This document shows, piece after piece, positions 51,667 to 63,625 of a stretch of DNA of 64,000 nucleotides (its first letter is position 1; every line of letters starts with the position of its first letter). The translations under genes and the position numbers were made by a program. Source of the DNA: Allacma fusca (Eukaryota > Arthropoda > Collembola > Symphypleona > Sminthuridae); the NCBI GenBank assembly GCA_947179485.1, contig CAMXBY010000005.1, positions 124,001 to 188,000 on the forward strand. The letters are read 5' to 3'. The notes under the pieces were generated by a model that was given only the letters and a program-made list of their open reading frames with translations, had not been told where the DNA came from and made no database searches.

Positions 51667-53772
51667 TCAAATAGGATAATGACCCGGAAAAGTCAAAGTT
51701 CAAGTTTGACCGACTCGCTCTGAATTCCCCCGAACTGGAGTTTGTACCGCTAGATATATGTAGGGGCTGTACGCCTGTCAAATATTTTAAAAATGTTTTC
51801 ATTTTTACTCGAGTTATCCATTCAAATAGGAACATGACCCGGAAAAGTCAAAGGTCAAGTTTGACCGATTGGCTCCGAATTCCCCCGAACTGGAGTTTGT
51901 ACCACTAGATATATGTAGGGGCTGTACGCCTGCCAAATATTTTAAAAATGTTTTCATTTTTACTCGAGTTATCCTTTTAAATAGGAACATGACCCGGAAA
52001 AGTCAAAGGTCAAGTTTGACTGATTCGCTCCGAATTCCACAGAACTAGAGTTTGTACCGCTAGATATATGCAGGGGCTGTACGCCTGCCAAATATTTTTA
52101 AAATGTTTTCATTTTTACTCGAGTTATCCATTCAAATAGGAACATGACCCGGAAAAGTCAAAGGTCAAGTTTGACCGATTGGCTCCGAATTCCCCCGAAC
52201 TGGAGTTTGTACCGCTAGATATATGTAGGGGCTGTACGCCTGCCAAATATTTTAAAAATGTTTTTATTTTTACTCGAGTTATCCATTCAAATAGGAACAG
52301 GACCCGGAAAAGGCAAAGGTCAAGTTTGACCGATTCGCTCCGAATTCCCCCGAACTGGAGTTTGTACCGCTAGATATATGTAGGGGCTGTACGCCTGTCA
52401 AATATTTTTAAAATATTTTTATTTTTACTCGAGTTATCCATTCAAATAGGAACATGACCCGGAAAAGGCAAAGGTCAAGTTTGACCGATTCGCTCCGAAT
52501 TCCCCCGAACTGGAGTTTGTACCGCTAGATATATGCAGGGGCTGTACGCCTGCCAAATATTTTTAAAATATTTTTATTTTTACTCGAGTTATCCATTCAA
52601 ATAGGAACATGACCCGGAAAAGTCAAAGGTCAAGTTTGACCGATTGGCTCCGAATTCTCCAGAACTGGAGTTTGTACCGCTAGATATATGCAGGGGCTGT
52701 ACGCCTGCTAAATATTTTAAAAATGTTTTTATTTTTCCTCGAGTTATCCATTCAAATAGGAACAGGACCCGGAAAAGGCAAAGGTCAAGTTTGACCGATT
52801 CGCTCCGAATTCCCCCGAATTGGAGTTTGTACCGCTTGATATATGTAGGGGCTGTACGCCTGTCAAATATTTTTAAAATATTTTTATTTTTACTCGAGTT
52901 ATCCATTCAAATAGGAACATGACCCGGAAAAGGCAAAGGTCAAGTTTGACCGATTCGCTCCGAATTCCCCCGAACTGGAGTTTTAACCGCTAGATATATG
53001 TAGGGGCTGTACGCCTGTTAAATATTTAAAAAATGTTTTCATTTTTACTCGAGTTATCGATTCAAATAGGAACATGACCCGGAAAAGTCAAAGGTCAAGT
53101 TTGACGGATTGGCTCCGAATTCCCCCGAACTAGAGTTTGTACCGCTAGATATATGTAGGGGCTGTACGCCTGTCAAATATTTTTAAAATATTTTCATTTT
53201 TACTCGAGTTATCCATTCAAATAGGAACAGGACCCGGAAAAGTCAAAGGTCAAGTTTGACCGATTCGCTCCGAATTCCTCCGAACTGGAGTTTGTACCGC
53301 TAGATATATGCAGGGGCTGTACGCCTGCCAAATATTTTTAAAATATTTTTATTTTTACTCGAGTTATCCATTCAAATAGGATCATGACCCGGAAAAGTCA
53401 AAGGTCAAACTTGACCGATTCGCTCCGAATTCCCCCGAACTGGAGTTTGTACCGCTTGATATATGTAGGGGCTGTACGCCTGCAAAATATTTAAAAAATG
53501 TTTTCATTTTTACTCGAGTTATCGATTCAAATATTAAGATGACCCGGAAAAGTCAAAGGTCAAGTTTGACCGATTGGCTCCGAATTCCCCAGAACTGGAG
53601 TTTGTACCGCTAGATATATGCAGGGGCTGTACGCCTGCCAAATATTTTAAAAATATTTTCATTTTTACTCGAGTAATCTATTCAAATAGGAACATGACCC
53701 TGAAAAGTCAAAGGTCAAGTTTGACCGATTCGCTCCGAATTCCCCCAAACTGGAGTTTGTACCGCTAGATAT
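51667..53772 (+). repeat. ~2.3 kb duplication, right copy
   Basis: Right partner of 49030-51290, one monomer shorter. Private changes include GAATTCTCCAG (~52655), TTTTTCCTCGAG (~52735), GAATTCCTCCG (~53273) and CTGCAAAATATTT (~53481). The match ends near 53772, where CTGCCAAATATTTTT follows instead of CTGTAAAGTATTT. Confidence 0.86.
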
Positions 53773-53892
53773 ATATAGGGGCTGTACGCCTGCCAAATAT
53801 TTTTAAAATATTTTTATTTTTACTCGAGTTATCCATTCAAATAGGAACAGAACCCGGAAAAGGCAAAAGTCAAGTTTGACCGATTTACTCTG

Positions 53893-55146
53893 AATTCCCC
53901 CGAACTGGAGTTTGTACCGCTAGATATATGTAGGGGCTGTACGCCTGCCAAATGTTTTTAAAATATTTTTATTTTTACTCGAGTAATCCATTTAAATAGG
54001 AAAAGGACCCGGAAAAGGCAAATGTCAAGTTTGACCAATTGCTCCGAATTCCCCCGAAATGGAGTTTGTACCGCTAGATATATGCAGGAGCTGTACGCCC
54101 GCCAAATATTTTTAAAATATTTTTATTTTTACTCGAGTAATCCATTCAAATCGGAACAGGACCCGGAAAAGGCAAAGGTCAAGTTTAACCGATTGGCTCC
54201 GAATTCCCCAGAACTGGAGTTTGTACCGCTAGATATATGCAGGGGCTGTACGCCTCCCAAATATTTTAAAAATATTTTATTTTTACTCGAGTAATCCATT
54301 CAAATAGGAACATGACCCGGAAATGTTAAAGGTCAAGTTTGACCGATTCGGTCCGAATTCTCCCGAACTGGAGTTTTAACCGCTAGATATATGTAGGGGC
54401 TGTACGCCTGTCAAATAATTTAAAAATGTTTTCATTTTTACTCGAGTTATCCATTCAAATAGGAACATGACCCGGAAAAGTCAAAGGTCAAGTTTGACCG
54501 ATTTGCTCCGAATTCCCCCGAACTGGAGTTTGTACGGCTAGATATATGTAGGGCTGTACGCCTGCCAAATATTTTTAAAATGTTTTTATTTTTACTCGAG
54601 TTATCCATTCAAATAGAAACAGGACCCGGAAAAGTCAAAGGTCAAGTTTGACCGATTCGCTCCGAATTCCCCCGAACTGGAGTTTGTACCGCTAGATATA
54701 TGTAGGGGCTGTACGCCTGCCAAATGTTTTTAAAATATTTTTATTTTTACTCGAGTAATCCATTTAAATAGGAAAAGGACCCGGAAAAGGCAAATGTCAA
54801 GTTTGACCAATTGCTCCGAATTCCCCCGAAATGGAGTTTGTACCGCTAGATATATGCAGGAGCTGTACGCCCGCCAAATATTTTTAAAATATTTTTATTT
54901 TTACTCGAGTAATCCATTCAAATCGGAACAGGACCCGGAAAAGGCAAAGGTCAAGTTTAACCGATTGGCTCCGAATTCCCCAGAACTGGAGTTTGTACCG
55001 CTAGATATATGCAGGGGCTGTACGCCTCCCAAATATTTTAAAAATATTTTATTTTTACTCGAGTAATCCATTCAAATAGGAACATGACCCGGAAATGTTA
55101 AAGGTCAAGTTTGACCGATTCGGTCCGAATTCTCCCGAACTGGAGT
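53893..55146 (+). repeat. 5-monomer tandem duplication, 772 bp
   Basis: Segment ~53893-54374 recurs at ~54665-55146 (offset 772 bp, 5 monomers less 3 bp). Both contain CCAAATGTTTTT, GGAAAAGGACCC, GACCAATTGCTCC, CAAATCGGAACAGG and GGTCCGAATTCTCCCG. The period is short because two 1-bp-shorter monomers are included. The wider block ~53781-54698 also recurs at ~55945-56862 (offset 2,164 bp). Confidence 0.83.
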
Positions 55147-56510
55147 TTGTACCGCTTGATATATGTAGGGGCTGTACCCCTGCCAAATATTTTTAAAATA
55201 TTTTTATTTTTACTCGAGTTATCCATTCCAATAGGAACAAAACCCGGAAAAGGCAAAGGTCAAGTTTAACCGATTGGCTCCAAATTCCCCAGAACTGGAG
55301 TTTGTACCGCTAGATATATGCAGGGGCTGTACGGCTCCCAAATATTTTTAAAATATTTTCATTTTTACTCGAGTAATCCATTCAAATAGGAACATGACCC
55401 GGAAAAGTTAAAGGTCAAGTTTAACCGATTGGCTCCGAATTCCCCAGAACTGGAGTTTGTACCGCTAGATATATGCAGGGGCTGTACGCCTCCCAAATAT
55501 TTTAAAAACATTTTATTTTTACTCGAGTTATCCATTCAAATAGGAACATGACCCGGAAATGTTAAAGGTCAAGTTTGACCGATTCGCTCCGAATTCCCCC
55601 GAACTGGAATTTGTACGGCTAGATATATGTAGGGGCTGTACGTCTGCCAAATATTTTTAAAATATTTTTATTTTTACTCGAGTTATCCATTCAAATAGGA
55701 ACAGGACCCGGAAAAGTCAAAGGTCAAGTTTGACCGATTCGCTCCGAATTCCCCCGAACTGGAGTTTGTACCGCTAGATATATGTAGGGGCTGTACGCCT
55801 GTCAAATATTTTAAAAATGTTTTTATTTTTACTCGAGTTATCCATTCAAATAGGAACACGACCCGGAAAAGTCAAAGGTCAAGTTTGACCGATTGGCTCC
55901 GAATTCCCCCGAACTGGAGTTTTTACCGCTAGATATATGTAGGGGCTGTACGCCTGCCAAATATTTTTAAAATATTTTTATTTTTACTCGAGTTATCCAT
56001 TCAAAAAGGAACAGAACCCGGAAAAGGCAAAAGTCAAGTTTGACCGATTCACTCTGAATTCCCCCGAACTGGAGTTTGTACCGCTAGATATATGTAGGGG
56101 CTGTACGCCTGCCAAATGTTTTTAAAATATTTTTATTTTTACTCGAGTAATCCATTTAAATAGGAAAAGGACCCGGAAAAGGCAAATGTCAAGTTTGACC
56201 AATTGCTCCGAATTCCCCCGAAATGGAGTTTGTACCGCTAGATATATGCAGGAGCTGTACGCCCGCCAAATATTTTTAAAATATTTTTATTTTTACTCGA
56301 GTAATCCATTCAAATCGGAACAGGACCCGGAAAAGGCAAAGGTCAAGTTTAACCGATTGGCTCCGAATTCCCCAGAACTGGAGTTTGTACCGCTAGATAT
56401 ATGCAGGGGCTGTACGCCTCCCAAATATTTAAAAAATATTTTATTTTTACTCGAGTAATCCATTCAAATAGGAACATGACCCGGAAATGTTAAAGGTCAA
56501 GTTTGACCGA
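55147..56510 (+). repeat. 15-monomer-offset HOR segment, first copy (2,321 bp)
   Basis: It matches 57468-58831. Shared marks: GTACCCCTGCC with ATCCATTCCAATAGG and AACAAAACCCGG, GGCTCCAAATTCC, GTACGGCTCCC, AAAAACATTTT, GGAATTTGTACGGCTAG, GTACGTCTGCC, GAACACGACCC and GGAGTTTTTACC. A partial third copy lies at ~59880-60140 (offset 2,475 bp). Confidence 0.83.
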
Positions 56511-57467
56511 TTCGGTCCGAATTCTCCCGAACTGGAGTTTTAACCGCTAGATATATGTAGGGGCTGTACGCCTGTCAAATAATTTAAAAATGTTTTCATT
56601 TTTACTCGAGTTATCCATTCAAATAGGAACATGACCCGGAAAAGTCAAAGGTCAAGTTTGACCGATTTGCTCCGAATTCCCCCGAACTGGAGTTTGTACG
56701 GCTAGATATATGTAGGGCTGTACGCCTGCCAAATATTTTTAAAATGTTTTTATTTTTACTCGAGTTATCCATTCAAATAGAAACAGGACCCGGAAAAGTC
56801 AAAGGTCAAGTTTGACCGATTCGCTCCGAATTCCCCCGAACTGGAGTTTGTACCGCTAGATATATGCAGGGGCTGTACGCCTGCCAAATATTTTTAAAAT
56901 ATTTTTATTTTTACTCGAGTTATCCATTCAAATAGGAACATGACCCGGAAAAGTCAAAGGTCAAACTTGACCGATTCGCTCCGAATTCCCCCGAACTGGA
57001 ATTTGTACCGCTTGATATATGTAGCGGCTGTACGCCTGTAAAATATTTAAAAAATGTTTTCATTTTTACTCGAGTTATCGATTCAAATATTAAGATGACC
57101 CGGAAAAGTCAAAGGTCAAGTTTGACCGATTGGCTCCGAATTCCCCAGAACTGGAGTTTGTACCGCTAGATATATGCAGGGGCTGTACGCCTGCCAAATA
57201 TTTTAAAAATATTTTCATTTTTACTCGAGTAATCCATTCAAATAGGAACATGACCCCGAAAAGTCAAAGGTCAAGTTTGACCGATTCGCTCCGAATTCCC
57301 CCGAACTGGAGTTTGTACCGCTAGATATATGCAGGGGCTGTTCGCCTACCAAATATTTTTAAAGTATTTTCATTTTTACTCGAGTTATCCATTCAAATAG
57401 GAACATGACCCGGAAAAGGCAAAGGTCAAGTTTGACCGATTCGCTCCGAATTCCCCCGAACTGGAGT

Positions 57468-58831
57468 TTGTACCGCTTGATATATGTAGGGGCTGTACCC
57501 CTGCCAAATATTTTTAAAATATTTTTATTTTTACTCGAGTTATCCATTCCAATAGGAACAAAACCCGGAAAAGGCAAAGGTCAAGTTTAACCGATTGGCT
57601 CCAAATTCCCCAGAACTGGAGTTTGTACCGCTAGATATATGCAGGGGCTGTACGGCTCCCAAATATTTTTAAAATATTTTCATTTTTACTCGAGTAATCC
57701 ATTCAAATAGGAACATGACCCGGAAAAGTTAAAGGTCAAGTTTAACCGATTGGCTCCGAATTCCCCAGAACTGGAGTTTGTACCGCTAGATATATGCAGG
57801 GGCTGTACGCCTCCCAAATATTTTAAAAACATTTTATTTTTACTCGAGTAATCCATTCAAATAGGAACATGACCCGGAAATGTTAAAGGTCAAGTTTGAC
57901 CGATTCGCTCCGAATTCCCCCGAACTGGAATTTGTACGGCTAGATATATGTAGGGGCTGTACGTCTGCCAAATATTTTTAAAATATTTTTATTTTTACTC
58001 GAGTTATCCATTCAAATAGGAACAGGACCCGGAAAAGTCAAAGGTCAAGTTTGACCGATTCGCTCCGAATTCCCCCGAACTGGAGTTTGTACCGCTAGAT
58101 ATATGTAGGGGCTGTACGCCTGTCAAATATTTTAAAAATGTTTTTATTTTTACTCGAGATATCCATTCAAATAGGAACACGACCCGGAAAAGTCAAAGGT
58201 CAAGTTTGACCGATTGGCTCCGAATTCCCCCGAACTGGAGTTTTTACCGCTAGATATATGTAGGGGCTGTACGCCTGCCAAATATTTTTAAAATATTTTT
58301 ATTTTTACTCGAGTTATCCATTCAAATAGGAACAGAACCCGGAAAAGGCAAAAGTCAAGTTTGACCGATTCACTCTGAATTCCCCCGAACTGGAGTTTGT
58401 ACCGCTAGATATATGTAGGGGCTGTACGCCTGCCAAATGTTTTTAAAATATTTTTATTTTTACTCGAGTAATCCATTTAAATAGGAAAAGGACCCGGAAA
58501 AGGCAAATGTCAAGTTTGACCAATTGCTCCGAATTCCCCCGAAATGGAGTTTGTACCGCTAGATATATGCAGGAGCTGTACGCCCGCCAAATATTTTTAA
58601 AATATTTTTATTTTTACTCGAGTAATCCATTCAAATCGGAACAGGACCCGGAAAAGGAAAAGGTCAAGTTTAACCGATTGGCTCCGAATTCCCCAGAACT
58701 GGAGTTTGTACCGCTAGATATATGCAGGGGCTGTACGCCTCCCAAATATTTTAAAAATATTTTATTTTTACTCGAGTAATCCATTCAAATAGGAACATGA
58801 CCCGGAAATGTTAAAGGTCAAGTTTGACCGA
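57468..58831 (+). repeat. 15-monomer-offset HOR segment, second copy
   Basis: Partner of 55147-56510. It differs by CTCGAGATATCC (~58155; CTCGAGTTATCC in the first copy) and AAAAGGAAAAGG (~58653; AAAAGGCAAAGG). At its right end it continues into a 6-monomer duplication instead of following the first copy. Confidence 0.82.
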
Positions 58832-59731
58832 TTCGCTCCGAATTCCCCCGAACTGGAATTTGTACGGCTAGATATATGTAGGGGCTGTACGTCTGCCAAA
58901 TATTTTTAAAATATTTTTATTTTTACTCGAGTTATCCATTCAAATAGGAACAGGACCCGGAAAAGTCAAAGGTCAAGTTTGACCGATTCGCTCCGAATTC
59001 CCCCGAACTGGAGTTTGTACCGCTAGATATATGTAGGGGCTGTACGCCTGTCAAATATTTTAAAAATGTTTTTATTTTTACTCGAGATATCCATTCAAAT
59101 AGGAACACGACCCGGAAAAGTCAAAGGTCAAGTTTGACCGATTGGCTCCGAATTCCCCCGAACTGGAGTTTTTACCGCTAGATATATGTAGGGGCTGTAC
59201 GCCTGCCAAATATTTTTAAAATATTTTTATTTTTACTCGAGTTATCCATTCAAATAGGAACAGAACCCGGAAAAGGCAAAAGTCAAGTTTGACCGATTCA
59301 CTCTGAATTCCCCCGAACTGGAGTTTGTACCGCTAGATATATGTAGGGGCTGTACGCCTGCCAAATGTTTTTAAAATATTTTTATTTTTACTCGAGTAAT
59401 CCATTTAAATAGGAAAAGGACCCGGAAAAGGCAAATGTCAAGTTTGACCAATTGCTCCGAATTCCCCCGAAATGGAGTTTGTACCGCTAGATATATGCAG
59501 CAGCTGTACGCCCGCCAAATATTTTTAAAATATTTTTATTTTTACTCGAGTAATCCATTCAAATCGGAACAGGACCCGGAAAAGGAAAAGGTCAAGTTTA
59601 ACCGATTGGCTCCGAATTCCCCAGAACTGGAGTTTGTACCGCTAGATATATGCAGGGGCTGTACGCCTCCCAAATATTTTAAAAATATTTTATTTTTACT
59701 CGAGTAATCCATTCAAATAGGAACATGACCC
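57832..59731 (+). repeat. 6-monomer tandem duplication, 928 bp
   Basis: Copy 1 is ~57832-58759 and copy 2 ~58760-59731. Both carry CTCGAGATATCC and AAAAGGAAAAGG, so copy 2 came from copy 1 after those changes arose. A private change is ATATGCAGCAGCTG (~59496) against ATATGCAGGAGCTG. The match ends where GACCCGCAAATG and GGTCCGAATTCTCCCG appear. Confidence 0.84.
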
Positions 59732-60436
59732 GCAAATGTTAAAGGTCAAGTTTGACCGATTCGGTCCGAATTCTCCCGAACTGGAGTTTGTACCGCTAGA
59801 TATATGTAGGGGCTGTACGCCTGCCAAATATTTTTAAAATATTTTTATTTTTACTCGAGTTATCCATTCAAATAGGAACAGCTCCCGGAAAAGGCAAAGG
59901 TCAAGTTTGACCGATTCGCTCCGAATTCCCCCGAACTGGAGTTTGTACCGCTTGATATATGTAGGGGCTGTACCCCTGCCAAATATTTTTAAAATATTTT
60001 TATTTTTACTCGAGTTATCCATTCCAATAGGAACAAAACCCGGAAAAGGCAAAGGTCAAGTTTAACCGATTGGCTCCAAATCCTAGAACTGGAGTTTGTA
60101 CCGCTAGATATATGCAGGGGCTGTACGGCTCCCAAATATTTTTAAAATATTTTTATTTTTACTCGAGTAATCCATTTAAATAGGAAAAGGACCCGGAAAA
60201 GGCAAATGTCAAGTTTGACCAATTGCTCCGAATTCCCCCGAAATGGAGTTTGTACCGCTAGATATATGCAGGAGCTGTACGCCCGCCAAATATTTTTAAA
60301 ATATTTTTATTTTTACTCGAGTAATCCATTCAAATCGGAACAGGACCCGGAAAAGGCAAAGGTCAAGTTTAACCGATTGGCTCCGAATTCCCCCGAACTG
60401 GAGTTTGTACCGCTAGATATATGTAGGGGCTGTACA

Positions 60437-61062
60437 CCTGCCAAATATTTTTAAAATGTTTTTATTTTTACTCGAGTTATCCATTCAAATAGAAACAGGA
60501 CCCGGAAAAGTCAAAGGTCAAGTTTGACCGATTCGCTCCGAATTCCCCCGAACTGGAGTTTGTACCGCTAGATATATGCAGGGGCTGTACGCCTGCCAAA
60601 TATTTTTAAAATATTTTTATTTTTACTCGAGTTATCCATTCAAATAGGAACAGGACCCGGAAAAGTCAAAGGTCAAACTTGACCGATTCGCTCCGAATTC
60701 CCCCGAACTGGAGTTTGTACCGCTATATATATGTAGGGGCTGTACGCCTGTAAAATATTTAAAAAATGTTTTCATTTTTACTCGAGTTATCGATTCAAAT
60801 ATTAAGATGACCCGGAAAAGTCAAAGGTCAAGTTTGACCGATTGGCTCCGAATTCCCCAGAACTGGAGTTTGTACCGCTAGATATATGCAGGGGCTGTAC
60901 GCCTGCCAAATATTTTAAAAATATTTTCATTTTTACTCGAGTAATCCATTCAAATAGGAACATGACCCCGAAAAGTCAAAGGTCAAGTTTGACCGATTCG
61001 CTCCGAATTCCCCCGAACTGGAGTTTGTACCGCTAGATATATGCAGGGGCTGTTCGCCTGCC
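60437..61062 (+). repeat. Segment related to 56725-57350 (offset 3,712 bp)
   Basis: About 4 monomers, with CAAATAGAAACAGG, the inverted palindrome GGTCAAACTTGACC (~60673), TATTTAAAAAATG, ATTAAGATGACCC, GACCCCGAAAAG and CTGTTCGCCT in the same order as ~56725-57350. The copies diverge at CTACCAAAT against CTGCCAAAT. Confidence 0.8.
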
Positions 61063-62749
61063 AAATATTTTAAAAATATTTTCATTTTTACTCCAGTAAT
61101 CCATTCAAATAGGAAAATGACCCGGAAAAGTCAATGGTCAAGTTTGACCGATTCGCTCCGAATTCCCCCGAACTGGAGTTTGTACCGCTAGATATATGTA
61201 GGGGCTGTACGCCTGTAAAATATTTAAAAAATGTTTTCATTTTTACTCGAGTTATCGATTCAAATAGGAACAGGACCCGGAAAAGGCAAAGGTCAAGTTT
61301 GACCGATTGGCTCCGAATTCCCCAGAACTGGAGTTTGTACCGCTAGATATATGCAGTTGCTGTACGCCTGCTAAATGATTTTAAAAATATTTTCATTTTT
61401 ACTCCAGTAATCCATTCAAATAGGAACATGACCCGGAAAAGTCAAAGTTCAAGTTTGACCGACTCGCTCTGAATTCCCCCGAACTGGAGTTTGTACCGCT
61501 AGATATATGTAGGGGCTGTACGCCTGTCAAATATTTTAAAAATGTTTTCATTTTTACTCGAGTTATCCATTCAAATAGGAACATGACCCGGAAAAGTCAA
61601 AGGTCAAGTTTGACCGATTGGCTCCGAATTCCCCCGAACTGGAGTTTGTACCACTAGATATATGTAGGGGCTGTACGCCTGCCAAATATTTTTAAAATAT
61701 TTTTATTTTTACTCGAGTTATCCATTCCAATAGGAACAGAACCCGGAAAAGGCAAAGGTCAAGTTTAACCGATTGGCTCCGAATTCCCCAGAACTGGAGT
61801 TTTTACCGCTAGATATATGCAGGGGCTGTACTGCTCCCAAATATTTCAAAAATATTTTCATTTTTACTCGAGTAATCCATTCAAATAGGAACATGACCCG
61901 GAAAAGTTAAAGGTCAAGTTTAACCGATTGGCTCCGAATTCCCCAGAACTGGAGTTTGTACCGCTAGATATATGCAGGGGCTGTACGCCTCCCAAATATT
62001 TTAAAAACTATTTATTTTTACTCGAGTAATCCATTCAAATAGGAACATGACCCGGAAATGTTAAAGGTCAAGTTTGACCGATTCGCTCCGAATTCCCCCC
62101 AACTGGAGTTTGTACGGCTAGATATATGTAGGGGCTGTACGCCTGCCAAATATTTTTAAAATATTTTTATTTTTACTTGAGTTATCCATTCAAATAGGAA
62201 CAGGACCCAGAAAAGTCAAAGGTCAAGTTTGACCGATTCGCTCCGAATTCCCCCGAACTGGAGTTTGTACCGCTAGATATATGTAGGGGCTGTACGCCTG
62301 TCAAATATTTTAAAAATGTTTTTATTTTTACTCGAGTTATCCATTCAAATAGGAACACGACCCGGAAAAGTCAAAGGTCAAGTTTGAATGATTGGCTCCG
62401 AATTCCCCCGAACTGGAGTTTGTACCGCTAGATATATGTAGGGGCTGTACGCCTGCCAAATATTTTTAAAATATTTTTATTTTTACTCGAGTTATCCATT
62501 CAAATAGGAACAGAACCCGGAAAAGGCAAAAGTCAAGTTTGACCGATTCACTCTGAATTCCCCCGAACTGGAGTTTGTACCGCTAGATATATGTAGGGGC
62601 TGTGCGCCTGCCAAATGTTTTTAAAATATTTTTATTTTTACTCGAGTCATCCATTTAAATAGGAAAAGGACCCGGAAAAGGCAAATGTCAAGTTTGACCA
62701 ATTGCTCCGAATTCCCCCGAACTGGAGTTTGTACCGCTAGATATATGCA
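61063..62749 (+). repeat. Mixed monomers between right-hand HORs
   Basis: The left part (~61260-61680) resembles ~51360-51930, with CCAGTAATCC, AAATGATTTTAAAA and GTTCAAGTTTGACCGACTCG. The right part (~61720-62749) resembles ~57545-58570 at an offset of 4,178 bp, with ATCCATTCCAATAGG, GGAAATGTTAAAGG, GTACGGCTAG, GAACACGACCC and GACCAATTGCTCC. No gene is present. Confidence 0.78.
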
Positions 62750-63625
62750 GGAGCTGTACGCCCGCCAAATATTTTTAAAATATTTTTATTTTTACTCGAG
62801 TAATCCATTCAAATCGGAACAGGACCCGGAAAAGGCAAAGGTCAAGTTTAACCGATTGGCTCCGAATTCCCCAGAACTGGAGTTTGTACCGCTAGATATA
62901 TGCAGGGGCTGTACGCCTCCCAAATATTTTAAAAATATTTTATTTTTACTCGAGTAATCCATTCAAATAGGAACATGACCCGGAAATGTTAAAGGTCAAG
63001 TTTGACCGATTCGCTCCGAATTCCTTCGAACTGGAGTTTGTACCGCTAGATATATGTAGGGGCTGTACGCCTGTCGAATATTTTAAAAATGTTTTCATTT
63101 TTACTGGAGTTATCCATTCAAAAAGGAACATGACCCGGAAAAGTCAAAGGTCAAGTTTGACCGATTCGCTTCGAATTCCCCCGAACTGGAGTTTGTGCCG
63201 CTAGATATATGCAGGAGCTGTACGCCCGCCAAATATTTTTAAAATATTTTTATTTTTACTCGAGTAATCCATTCAAATCGGAACAGGACCCGGAAAAGGC
63301 AAAGGTCAAGTTTAACCGATTGGCTCCGAATTCCCCAGAACTGGAGTTTGTACCGCTAGATATATGCAGGGGCTGTACGCCTCCCAAATATTTTAAAAAT
63401 ATTTTATTTTTACTCGAGTAATCCATTCAAATAGGAACATGACCCGGAAATGTTAAAGGTCAAGTTTGACCGATTCGCTCCGAATTCCTTCGAACTGGAG
63501 TTTGTACCGCTAGATATATGTAGGGGCTGTACGCCTGTCGAATTTTTTAAAAATGTTTTCATTTTTACTGGAGTTATACATTCAAATAGGAACATGACCG
63601 GAAAAGTCAAAGGTCAAGTTTGACC
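62750..63625 (+). repeat. 3-monomer tandem duplication, 464 bp
   Basis: Copy 1 is ~62750-63213 and copy 2 ~63214-63625. Both have GGAGCTGTACGCCCGCC, CAAATCGGAACAGG, GTACGCCTCCC, GGAAATGTTAAAGG, CGAATTCCTTCGAAC, CTGTCGAAT and TTACTGGAGTTAT. Copy 2 differs by TTATACATTC and GAACATGACCGGAAAAG. Confidence 0.84.
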
